This document shows, one piece after another, positions 1-6,105 of a stretch of DNA of 7,639 bases. Position 1 is the first letter of the stretch; every line of letters begins with the position of its first letter. The stretch spans positions 1-7,639 of the forward strand of contig JAJRPH010000316.1 of NCBI GenBank assembly GCA_024280875.1, given 5' to 3'. Made by a program: the position numbers and the translations under genes. The DNA is from Deltaproteobacteria bacterium (GTDB lineage: Bacteria > Desulfobacterota > Desulfobacteria > Desulfobacterales > Desulfosalsimonadaceae). The notes beneath the pieces are model-generated. The model saw only the letters and a list, made by a program, of their open reading frames with translations, was not told the DNA's origin and ran no database searches.

Positions 1-376
1 CTGTTTCCGTCACAATCCGAATGGGCATCTGATATTCTTCCTCGCTGCCGACCAGACAATCCTGAACGTAGGCTTCCTTATTATGCATATAGGCCAGCAT
101 GCGATGAAACAGTGTATTAAAGTGATTTTCCGATATTTCGTTTTTTTCCTCGCTCCAGAAAATCTTTTTTTCACTGTACGGGTCTTTGACAAAAAATTTA
201 TCTTCAGGCGGCAACTCGGCATAATGACCGGTTCGAACAACTATCGGTCCCAAATGAGCAATCTGACCTTCACGGTTGTTCACGATCTCCTCATACAAAA
301 CAGAAGTGGGCAGATTTCGATATATGCGTCTCAAGTGCTTACGCCCAAAATATTCAAGATCCAGACTTTCAACCAT
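1..376 (-). CDS. N-terminal part of an ATP-type phosphoenolpyruvate carboxykinase-like protein (runs off the left edge)
   Basis: The first 125 residues are visible, starting MVESLDLEYFGRK and ending at IRIVTET. The order of conserved pieces matches the N-terminal domain of ATP-dependent PEPCK (PckA): LGPIVVRTG (residues 42-50), then a substrate loop, DKFFVKDPYSEK (59-70), a tryptophan at 74, and AYVQDCLVGSEEEYQMPIRIVTET (102-125). The last piece corresponds to E. coli [23 protein letters not shown]. PckA interconverts oxaloacetate plus ATP with PEP, CO2 and ADP in the cytoplasm. The start is supported by AAAGGAGT just upstream. The odd point is the loop: E. coli has TGRSPKDK, while here residues 53-60 read AELPPEDK, so Leu55 stands where Arg65 of E. 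coli contacts the substrate. The kinase P-loop and metal ligands lie outside the window. It may be a true but divergent PEPCK or a paralogue with another substrate, so no gene symbol is given. Family membership is confident; activity is not. Confidence 0.85.
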   Translation of the reverse strand, partial: MVESLDLEYFGRKHLRRIYRNLPTSVLYEEIVNNREGQIAHLGPIVVRTGHYAELPPEDKFFVKDPYSEKKIFWSEEKNEISENHFNTLFHRMLAYMHNKEAYVQDCLVGSEEEYQMPIRIVTET

Positions 377-380
377 GATC

Positions 381-388
381 ACTCCTTT
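381..388 (-). promoter_or_regulatory. Strong Shine-Dalgarno site of the PEPCK-like gene
   Basis: On the minus strand AAAGGAGT precedes ATG at 376, with five bases between AGGAG and the start codon. This fixes the start of a reading frame that is open to the window edge and has no stop inside the window. Confidence 0.8.
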
Positions 389-425
389 ATTTTCAATAGG
401 TTAAAAACTCACCAATCTCGCTACT

Positions 426-455
426 TGTATAACATTTCAGAATCGACATCGTCAT
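426..455 (-). promoter_or_regulatory. Weak candidate sigma-70 promoter before the PEPCK-like gene
   Basis: In the 95-nt gap after the CoA-transferase gene, the minus strand has ATGACG (450-455) and TATACA (426-431) spaced by 18 bp. Each matches the -35 or -10 consensus at four of six positions. No intrinsic terminator is seen in this gap, so read-through from the transferase gene is equally possible. Confidence 0.22.
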
Positions 456-471
456 TAAAATGCATTCAACT

Positions 472-2661
472 TTATATGCTTCCTGTTGACGTCAATGCAT
501 AAATCACCAGTTTCTGCATCATTTTTTCTTTAGCGGAACCCGGTCTATCAAGCTGCAGTCTTTCAAGATACGGCTTGGCCCCTTCGGGGACGGACATAAT
601 CGTCATTGCCTTACCCAAGCTTGAGACCTTGCTCAACCCTTCCGTCATCTGAGCTTTCAGCCATTTCAGAGACTTTCCAATAACCAGTTCTTCATCAGTA
701 AAATCCGTGCCAAACGGAAATGGCTCAAAAAAGCCTTTTTCCTTAAATGGCGCAATTGCGTCTTCAAGCCGCTGAGGATAATTATTTTTAAACTGGTCCG
801 GAATGATATAATCTGATGGAATCTTTCTAGCTTTCTTTGCTGTTTCCAGCAATTCATCCTGGAACCGGGAATCTGTTATATTAAGCAACTGCGCAATAAT
901 TTCCTTGTCCATTTTTCCCCGTAAATCCGCAATACCGTATTCCGTAATTACAAAATCCCGTAAATGTCTGGGAATCGTTACATGACCGTAATTAAATACA
1001 ATATTGGATGCCGCAGATTTCCCAGCCCCACGAACACCTTTGCACATCAGTATGGATCGACCATCCGGAAGCGCATGGGCCTGGGACACAAAATTATACT
1101 GTCCGCCAACACCGCTGACAACTTGGCCGTTTTCCAATCCATCTGACACCACCGCACCGGAAAGGGTCACCATCAAACAGGCATTCACAAACCGGCCGTT
1201 TATCCGTTGAAGGGTTTTAAGTTCCTCACTGTAATACGGATTATTGCCATAAAGCTGATTTACATTCAAAACGCTGGTCATAAATATCTTTTTGCGTTCT
1301 TCCTCGCTCATGTCATTGAGCATTTTATACAGGCTTTCCGGACCAAGAAAAAAACCGCCGTGGATTAAAATATCTTTCTTTAATACATCGCCCAGACAAT
1401 GGGAGGCCACCTGATCCAGGTTCTTTGAATCCGTTAAGTCTGCGGAGATTTCGGTTTCACCGTTTTTGATGATACTGTTTTCAAAGGTCAGGCCTTCTTT
1501 AAATATACCATATTCCGTTAAGAAATCAAAATCTTTAGCCGTTAAAACCGGACTGACAGCCCCTTCTTCAACAAGAAGCGCCAACGTTTTAGGCGTCACT
1601 TTATCCGTAATCTTTTTGTCGTTTAACAAGCGTTGAAGAGGAACATTGTTATACGTTTTCCGCTTGACGACCCCGCTTTCCAGCAGGTAAAGGTAACCAT
1701 CCACCAGCATTTCGGTGGACCCGGTTATTCCATCATCAAACGTATCTGTACCGCCGATCCGGTCAATCACATTTCCGAACTTGCCCACGATACCTGTGTC
1801 ATTGAGAAACTTTATATATTCGGCGTTTTGTGTATGCCGCATCCGAAGACCATAACATAACGCATCTCCCAGTGATCCGATACCGATTTGAAGCGTTCCG
1901 TTATCCTTGATCAGCGTACTGGCATACATGCCGATCATATAATCCGGCGTGGTGATCGACATTTTCGGCGCACCAAAAAGGCGGGTGGTATATTCCGGAG
2001 CATCAATAATGGCATCAAATTCATCACTTTTCACCACTGCATCCCCGTACATGAATGGAAGGTTCTGGTTGACCAGGGCAATGATCGACATTTGCCGCCC
2101 CTGTTCTTCCAGTTCCCGCAGGGCCGGGGAAACATCCAAAGACACTTCCGGATTACAGCTCATGCTGTAGAGGATTTCCCCATCAATCTCTTTTTTACAC
2201 ACTATCTGGGCAACCACATTCACTCCGTTATCGATGGAGTCACGCCAGGCATGCGTATAGTTGGAACTGATATAATTCATCTGGGTATGGTCGACATTAA
2301 TATATGCTCCTGCTTTTGCATAAAACTCTCTGAGCTCAAAATTTTCAGGGAGTGTTCCTTTTCGAAGGTCCAGCATATAATCGAGTTCAACATAGCCATC
2401 GAACAGTCTTTCCACAAAGGGCCCCAGGAACTTTTGTTCCAGATCGCTGGATCCTTTGGGCTTTTCAAGCGACAGCGCCGTGCAGAATGTAAGTTGAATG
2501 GAGGGATCTTCCTTGGCCCTTCTGTATAACGCATTTGCAAACTGATTCGGCTTTCCGAGACCCAGGGGCATTCCAAAAACAATATTTTTCCCCACCTTGC
2601 TGATGACATCATCAACGCATTTTTCCACATCCTGGTAATATACCGGGGTTTTATCTTCCAT
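472..2661 (-). CDS. Acetyl-CoA hydrolase/transferase family protein, long form (729 aa)
   Basis: A cytoplasmic class I CoA-transferase or acyl-CoA hydrolase. These enzymes move CoA between carboxylates, or to water, through a glutamyl-CoA intermediate. The visible signature order is: LQIGIGSLGDAL (257-268, the oxyanion/CoA loop), GITGSTEMLVDG (311-322) with Glu317 matching the catalytic Glu of the family TEMF motif, HGGFFLGPESLY (434-445), SGVGGQYNF (516-524, C-terminal CoA-binding glycine loop) and ITEYGIADLRG (572-582). Ordinary members (Cat1, AarC, 4-hydroxybutyrate CoA-transferase) have about 430-510 residues. This one is longer through a segment at roughly 338-430, between the catalytic Glu and the C-terminal core, and a tail of about 110 residues after the last family motif. 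The start codon has GGAGG seven bases upstream. It is followed by the PEPCK-like gene. The acyl substrate cannot be read from the sequence; succinyl-CoA:acetate or a related exchange is only one possibility. Confidence 0.9.
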   Translation of the reverse strand: MEDKTPVYYQDVEKCVDDVISKVGKNIVFGMPLGLGKPNQFANALYRRAKEDPSIQLTFCTALSLEKPKGSSDLEQKFLGPFVERLFDGYVELDYMLDLRKGTLPENFELREFYAKAGAYINVDHTQMNYISSNYTHAWRDSIDNGVNVVAQIVCKKEIDGEILYSMSCNPEVSLDVSPALRELEEQGRQMSIIALVNQNLPFMYGDAVVKSDEFDAIIDAPEYTTRLFGAPKMSITTPDYMIGMYASTLIKDNGTLQIGIGSLGDALCYGLRMRHTQNAEYIKFLNDTGIVGKFGNVIDRIGGTDTFDDGITGSTEMLVDGYLYLLESGVVKRKTYNNVPLQRLLNDKKITDKVTPKTLALLVEEGAVSPVLTAKDFDFLTEYGIFKEGLTFENSIIKNGETEISADLTDSKNLDQVASHCLGDVLKKDILIHGGFFLGPESLYKMLNDMSEEERKKIFMTSVLNVNQLYGNNPYYSEELKTLQRINGRFVNACLMVTLSGAVVSDGLENGQVVSGVGGQYNFVSQAHALPDGRSILMCKGVRGAGKSAASNIVFNYGHVTIPRHLRDFVITEYGIADLRGKMDKEIIAQLLNITDSRFQDELLETAKKARKIPSDYIIPDQFKNNYPQRLEDAIAPFKEKGFFEPFPFGTDFTDEELVIGKSLKWLKAQMTEGLSKVSSLGKAMTIMSVPEGAKPYLERLQLDRPGSAKEKMMQKLVIYALTSTGSI

Positions 2662-2668
2662 TTGTTAT

Positions 2669-2673
2669 CCTCC
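2669..2673 (-). promoter_or_regulatory. Shine-Dalgarno site of the CoA-transferase gene
   Basis: GGAGG on the minus strand, seven bases before ATG at 2661. It confirms this start over downstream methionines. Confidence 0.8.
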
Positions 2674-2701
2674 GAAAACTAAACTCACAAAAAATTAATA
2701 T

Positions 2702-2743
2702 CAACTTGCCTGCGAACAGTGTTTACGTGAAGCACAACTTGCC
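2702..2743. repeat. Direct repeat GGCAAGTTG, two copies 33 bp apart
   Basis: The minus strand reads GGCAAGTTG at 2743-2735 and again at 2710-2702. Spacing is 33 bp, about three helical turns, and the second copy lies about 40 bp before the CoA-transferase start. This is compatible with a pair of binding sites on one DNA face, but two 9-mers are weak evidence. Confidence 0.35.
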
Positions 2744-2760
2744 ATGATCCACCATTTTTT

Positions 2761-2807
2761 TCCCGGCACCTGATTGAATCAAAAGGATTGAATCAAAAAA
2801 GCCGGGA
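2761..2807. repeat. Inverted repeat TCCCGGC/GCCGGGA enclosing a tandem 13-bp direct repeat
   Basis: The arms are 2761-2767 and 2801-2807 (seven perfect pairs). Inside lie two identical copies of GATTGAATCAAAA (2772-2784 and 2786-2798), each centred on an odd dyad GATT-G-AATC; the first extends to TGATTGAATCA. It is not a convincing terminator: on the minus strand the closing arm is followed by A residues, and on the plus strand by GACAACTG. It is better read as tandem operator sites or part of an mRNA leader structure. Confidence 0.45.
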
Positions 2808-2844
2808 GACAACTGTTTGCGCCAATAATATGTATTTTTGGAAT

Positions 2845-2936
2845 AGAATCTTGATGCTACCCTGTAATTAATTTAATTTCTCATCGCCGGGGTGAGGCTG
2901 CCGAAAGCGTACGATGCTTCAAATTATTAAGATTCT
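2845..2936 (-). other. Possible structured mRNA leader (nested inverted repeats)
   Basis: On the minus strand AGAATCTT (2936-2929) can pair with AAGATTCT (2852-2845). Nested inside, CATCG (2916-2912) can pair with CGATG (2886-2882) around a GC-rich loop, within otherwise AT-rich DNA. No known riboswitch consensus was recognised. The stems are short and could be chance. Confidence 0.22.
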
Positions 2937-2983
2937 TCAATAACGAGATCATTAATTTAAAAAAATGTCAATATTATTTCTTT

Positions 2984-3000
2984 AATACCAGCGTGGTATT
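2984..3000. repeat. Perfect dyad AATACCA-N3-TGGTATT after the Fe-S gene
   Basis: A 7-bp inverted repeat with a 3-nt centre, 38 nt beyond the stop codon of the Fe-S protein gene. As RNA it is a weak hairpin without an immediate U-tract on the minus strand; on the plus strand it is followed by only TTTC. It could be a poor terminator or a palindromic operator for the gene downstream. Confidence 0.35.
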
Positions 3001-3038
3001 TTCATTCAACCCTCTAAGCTTAAAACTGAATTTTACCG

Positions 3039-4379
3039 TCACTCAGAAACTCCGGGATACAGAATCTTCTCAGAATAGAGTTCAACCGTGTGGACCACAC
3101 GGATTTGTTTTTTTCCCATGGCAAGCATGTCCGCCAGCTGAATCATACATGCCGGACACCCTGTTGCCACGACTGCGGCGCCGGTGCTTTCGATATTGGC
3201 AACTTTCTTTTTACCAATATCCGTGGAGAGTTTATAATGCGCCAGATTAAAACTACCGCCCATGCCGCAACAGGTTTCAGCATTCGACATTTCCGCAAAT
3301 GAATACGCATCATTAGCTTGAATCAAAATTCTTGGTTCAGAATAGACATTCAGGGTTTTTCTCAAATGACAGGGATCATGATAGGTGACAATTGGTTTTG
3401 ATAATTTTTCCTCCGGCATGACGGATGACCGCACCCCGAGTACATCAACTAAAAACTGACTGATATCATATGTTTTTTCAACAAGATGACGAAGAGCTGA
3501 ATTCTGATTTTCGGAGGCTGATTTAAACATAGCCGGCCAGATTTTTTTAATAGTGGCAGTGCAGGTCGCACAACCGGTCACCAGATAGTCAAAACCAGCC
3601 TGGTCAAATCGGTTCAAACTGTGTTCAACCAGCCGGTTAAACGTTAATTGATCACCGGAAGACAGGGCAGGGATACCGCAACACCCCTGGGCTGGCGGAA
3701 TGATTACCCGCACATTGTGAAAATTCAGGATTCGTACAATTTCAACAGCCACCTCTGGAAAGACTTTGTCCAGCAAACAGCCGACAAAAAAAGCAACTTT
3801 TAGACCGGTTCTTTTCTCGGTTTTTATCAGACCACTGCTTATTTGATGGAATGATGCCGGGGCAAGGGGAACCATTCGGCGGTTGGAAAGCAGCGGCGAA
3901 ACCATTGATGCACAGGAAAGATTTACCTGAACATCCGTTTTCCTAAAAAACAGATATTGCCATTTTGCCCCCCATGAAATGATCCGGTCAAAAAATTCCG
4001 GGTTCGACAACAAGTACCGAAAAATAATTTTTTTGATCAGAGACATCCCCCTGTAACCGGAGATGATCACCCTCGCGTTTAAAAAAATTTCCACGGCATT
4101 GACCCCTCTTGGACAATTTGCCGCACAGGACCCGCACAAAAGGCACCGATCCAGTCTTTGCAAAACTCCTTTGGGGTCATCAAAAAACGACCGCATCAGC
4201 CCATCTAAAAGCATCAGCTTTCCCCTGGTAACATCACTCTCATTTTTCGTGACATTATATAAAGGACAAACCGACTGGCATATGCCACACCGGGAACATC
4301 GTGCCACCTGCTGATCCAGTGTTTTCATCATTTGGACCAGTTCGGCCATTTTTGATCGTTTTCTTCGCAAATTCAGCAT
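3039..4379 (-). CDS. GlcF/HdrD-type iron-sulfur protein (two [4Fe-4S] motifs plus two CCG domains)
   Basis: A predicted cytoplasmic electron-transfer subunit of 446 residues. The N-terminus has two ferredoxin-type clusters: C28-x2-C31-x2-C34-x3-C38-P and C79-x2-C82-x2-C85-x3-C89-P. Two cysteine-rich CCG domains follow: Cys201, QGCCG (232-235), C270-x2-C273; then HDPCH (335-338), TCCGMGG (369-375), C408-x2-C411. This layout is shared by glycolate oxidase GlcF, lactate-oxidation Fe-S subunits, and the HdrD/DsrK family. No membrane segment is evident. GlcF-like proteins normally pass electrons from a FAD subunit (GlcD type), but none is encoded in the window. Its start is 12 nt after the stop of the acyl-CoA ligase and in the same frame, with no clear Shine-Dalgarno site, so translation is probably coupled. 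Met11 (codon at 4349) is an alternative start that keeps all motifs. The exact redox partner is unknown. Confidence 0.88.
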   Translation of the reverse strand: MLNLRRKRSKMAELVQMMKTLDQQVARCSRCGICQSVCPLYNVTKNESDVTRGKLMLLDGLMRSFFDDPKGVLQRLDRCLLCGSCAANCPRGVNAVEIFLNARVIISGYRGMSLIKKIIFRYLLSNPEFFDRIISWGAKWQYLFFRKTDVQVNLSCASMVSPLLSNRRMVPLAPASFHQISSGLIKTEKRTGLKVAFFVGCLLDKVFPEVAVEIVRILNFHNVRVIIPPAQGCCGIPALSSGDQLTFNRLVEHSLNRFDQAGFDYLVTGCATCTATIKKIWPAMFKSASENQNSALRHLVEKTYDISQFLVDVLGVRSSVMPEEKLSKPIVTYHDPCHLRKTLNVYSEPRILIQANDAYSFAEMSNAETCCGMGGSFNLAHYKLSTDIGKKKVANIESTGAAVVATGCPACMIQLADMLAMGKKQIRVVHTVELYSEKILYPGVSE

Positions 4380-4391
4380 GAAAGCATTACA

Positions 4392-5948
4392 TTATATTTT
4401 AGCGTATCTTTGTCTGAGTTTCGGTTTTTCAATCTTACCGGTCAGGTTTCTCGGTACTTCTCCAAAAATCACTTTTCTCGGGCGCTTATATCTCGGCAGG
4501 GCCTCACAGAATTTAATAATCTCATCTTCAGACATTTTGATGCCGGGCTTTAAAGATATTACCACTGCAACAATTTCCCCCAGGCGCGTGTCCGGAATTC
4601 CAATAACCCCTGCATCAAGAATTTTGTCATTTGACATTAAAAAATTTTCAATTTCATTGGGAAAAATATTTTCACCGCCGCTGATTATAATATCTTTTTT
4701 CCGATCGATCAGCCAGATAAATCCATCCTCATCCATGCGGGCAATATCGCCGGTATGCAGCCATCTGTTTCTGATTGTTTGTGCCGTTGCCTCCGGGTTC
4801 TTATAGTACTCTTTCATGACCCCCGATCCTTTGACCAGAAGCTCTCCAGGGCTTCCCAGTGTCACGGGGTTCATGTTCTCGTCCATTATCCGGCATTCCC
4901 AGTCAAACCCCGGAACGCCTATGGCACCGACCTTATGATAATTTTCAACTCCCAAATGAACGCATCCCGGACCCGTGGCTTCCGTCAGACCGTAATTGGT
5001 GTCATATTGATGATTTGGAAAGGTTTGCTTCCATTTTTGAATCAGACTGGGAGGAACCGGCTGCGCACCGATATGCATTAGACGCCATTGGTCCAGATGA
5101 TAATCATTTAAATTGATTTCATTATTCTCAATGGCAACAAGAATATCATACGCCCATGGCACCAAAAGCCAAACAATGGTCGCACGTTCTTCTGAAACGG
5201 ATTCCAGTATGGCTTTGGGGCTGCTCCCTTTTAAAATAACTGATTTGGCGCCGACAATCAAATTTCCAAACCAATGCATTTTGGCCCCGGTGTGATATAG
5301 AGGCGGAATACACAAAAAATTGTCCTCATGGACCTGATTATGATGCCGGTTTTCAACATAACAGGAAAATGCCAGGTGCCGGTGCTGGAGAAATACCCCC
5401 TTGGGACGACCCGTAGTACCTGATGTAAAATAAATGCCGGCGCCATCCAGCAGATCCAGCGCCACATCCGGTTCGTCAACGCTGTTACCGGTTAAAGCAT
5501 CCTGATACCAGGTAGCAAATGCCGGTTTTTTTCCCAATTCCCCTACAAATAAATACGTGTGAATCGTTTGATCAAGTACGGATTCTGATTCAATGATTCG
5601 ATCGATAAACTCTTCTCCGAATATAATAGCGTTTGCCCCGGACAGCTGAGTGCATCGCTCAATATCCTCTGACTGAAATCTGAAATTCAATGGAACGGCA
5701 ATGGCTCCGGCCCTCAAAATGCCAAAATAAACCGGGAGCCATTCAATACAATTCATCATCAATAAGACGACCCTGTCTCCCTTTTTAATTCCATTAGCGC
5801 CCAGACTATTCGCCAGCTGATTGGATTGATGATAAAACTCCTTCCAGGTCAAGGAAGACCGCTTTCCGGCTGCCGGGTCGCGTTCGATCAAAGCCGTCTC
5901 TTCTCCGTATCTCCTGAAATTCCGGGCCAGCATTTCTGTTATCAGCAT
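4392..5948 (-). CDS. AMP-forming acyl-CoA ligase (ANL superfamily, fatty-acyl/4-coumarate-CoA ligase-like)
   Basis: A 518-residue enzyme that should activate a carboxylic acid with ATP to an acyl-adenylate and then to acyl-CoA. Visible motifs in order: the phosphate loop YFTSGTTGRPKG (173-184), PPLYHTGAKMHWF (215-227, acyl-pocket region), NYGLTEATG (318-326), WLHTGD (396-401) with the ATP-ribose aspartate, the hinge region LIDRKKDIIISGGENIFP (413-430), and NLTGKIEKPK (501-510) whose Lys505 is the expected adenylation lysine. Length and motif spacing are typical, so it looks complete and active. It begins ATG with a modest GGA seven bases upstream. It lies after the dnaK terminator and directly precedes the Fe-S gene in one transcription unit. 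Chain length or aromatic preference cannot be told from these residues. Confidence 0.92.
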   Translation of the reverse strand: MLITEMLARNFRRYGEETALIERDPAAGKRSSLTWKEFYHQSNQLANSLGANGIKKGDRVVLLMMNCIEWLPVYFGILRAGAIAVPLNFRFQSEDIERCTQLSGANAIIFGEEFIDRIIESESVLDQTIHTYLFVGELGKKPAFATWYQDALTGNSVDEPDVALDLLDGAGIYFTSGTTGRPKGVFLQHRHLAFSCYVENRHHNQVHEDNFLCIPPLYHTGAKMHWFGNLIVGAKSVILKGSSPKAILESVSEERATIVWLLVPWAYDILVAIENNEINLNDYHLDQWRLMHIGAQPVPPSLIQKWKQTFPNHQYDTNYGLTEATGPGCVHLGVENYHKVGAIGVPGFDWECRIMDENMNPVTLGSPGELLVKGSGVMKEYYKNPEATAQTIRNRWLHTGDIARMDEDGFIWLIDRKKDIIISGGENIFPNEIENFLMSNDKILDAGVIGIPDTRLGEIVAVVISLKPGIKMSEDEIIKFCEALPRYKRPRKVIFGEVPRNLTGKIEKPKLRQRYAKI

Positions 5949-6020
5949 ATTATATCCGTAAGCAATTTTTCAATTATTAGAAGAATTTAAATACAATGCT
6001 CCTATCAAACCACTAAAAAA

Positions 6021-6042
6021 AGTCAACAGTATTCACGAATAC
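6021..6042. promoter_or_regulatory. Dyad GTATTC-N2-GAATAC next to a TTGACT hexamer, upstream of the acyl-CoA ligase
   Basis: A 6-bp inverted repeat with a 2-bp centre (6029-6042) sits between the dnaK terminator and a -35-like TTGACT on the minus strand (6026-6021). No good -10 box lies 16-18 bp downstream, so the promoter call is weak. The position, about 75-95 bp before the ligase start, fits an operator. Confidence 0.28.
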
Positions 6043-6082
6043 AAAAAAAATCCCGAAACACAATTTGTGTTTCGGGATTTTT
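6043..6082 (-). terminator. Strong intrinsic terminator of dnaK
   Basis: A perfect 17-bp stem (6046-6062 with 6066-6082) around a 3-nt loop, with core CCCGAAACACA / TGTGTTTCGGG. On the minus strand it ends in an uninterrupted run of eight T (complement of 6043-6050). It begins 24 nt after the dnaK stop codon. The opposite strand also has a T-run after the stem, so it could work in both directions, though no plus-strand gene needs it. Confidence 0.92.
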
Positions 6083-6105
6083 ATTCATTTTTTATATTTT
6101 TTTAA

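Larger units (their letters stand above)
2662..3038. other. 377-nt intergenic region between the Fe-S gene and the CoA-transferase gene
   Basis: No coding region or known RNA family is recognised here. The stretch is AT-rich except for a short GC-rich island at about 2882-2916. It holds a 7-bp dyad (2984-3000), a TTGACA hexamer without a good -10 partner (minus strand, 2966-2971), an 8-bp long-range inverted repeat (2845-2852 with 2929-2936), a stem enclosing two 13-bp direct repeats (2761-2807), and a 9-bp direct repeat (2702-2710 and 2735-2743). The likely role is the promoter and 5' leader of the CoA-transferase gene. Its length and density of repeats suggest control, but none of the sites could be assigned to a named regulator. 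Confidence 0.5.

Noticed and set aside
486..495. Palindrome TTGACGTCAA near the end of the CoA-transferase gene
   Set aside because: It is within codons for the C-terminal residues, is only ten bases long, and has no linked promoter elements at proper spacing.
83..502. Open plus-strand frame of 139 codons
   Set aside because: It is antisense to the PEPCK-like N-terminus, whose translation matches a known family along its whole length. Its own translation shows no recognisable domain.
1888..2529. Open plus-strand frame of 213 codons
   Set aside because: It lies wholly antisense inside the CoA-transferase gene, has no ribosome binding signal of note, and its translation is not protein-family-like.
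2729..2745. Sigma-54-like TGGCA...TGC element on the minus strand
   Set aside because: The GG and GC dinucleotides are only eight bases apart instead of ten, so it does not fit a -24/-12 promoter.
2761..2807. Intrinsic terminator at the TCCCGGC/GCCGGGA stem
   Set aside because: The 33-nt loop is long, and neither strand has a T-tract after the closing arm.
5949..5954. TATAAT directly before the acyl-CoA ligase start
   Set aside because: It touches the ATG, so a transcript starting from it would begin inside the gene. The match is probably chance in AT-rich DNA.
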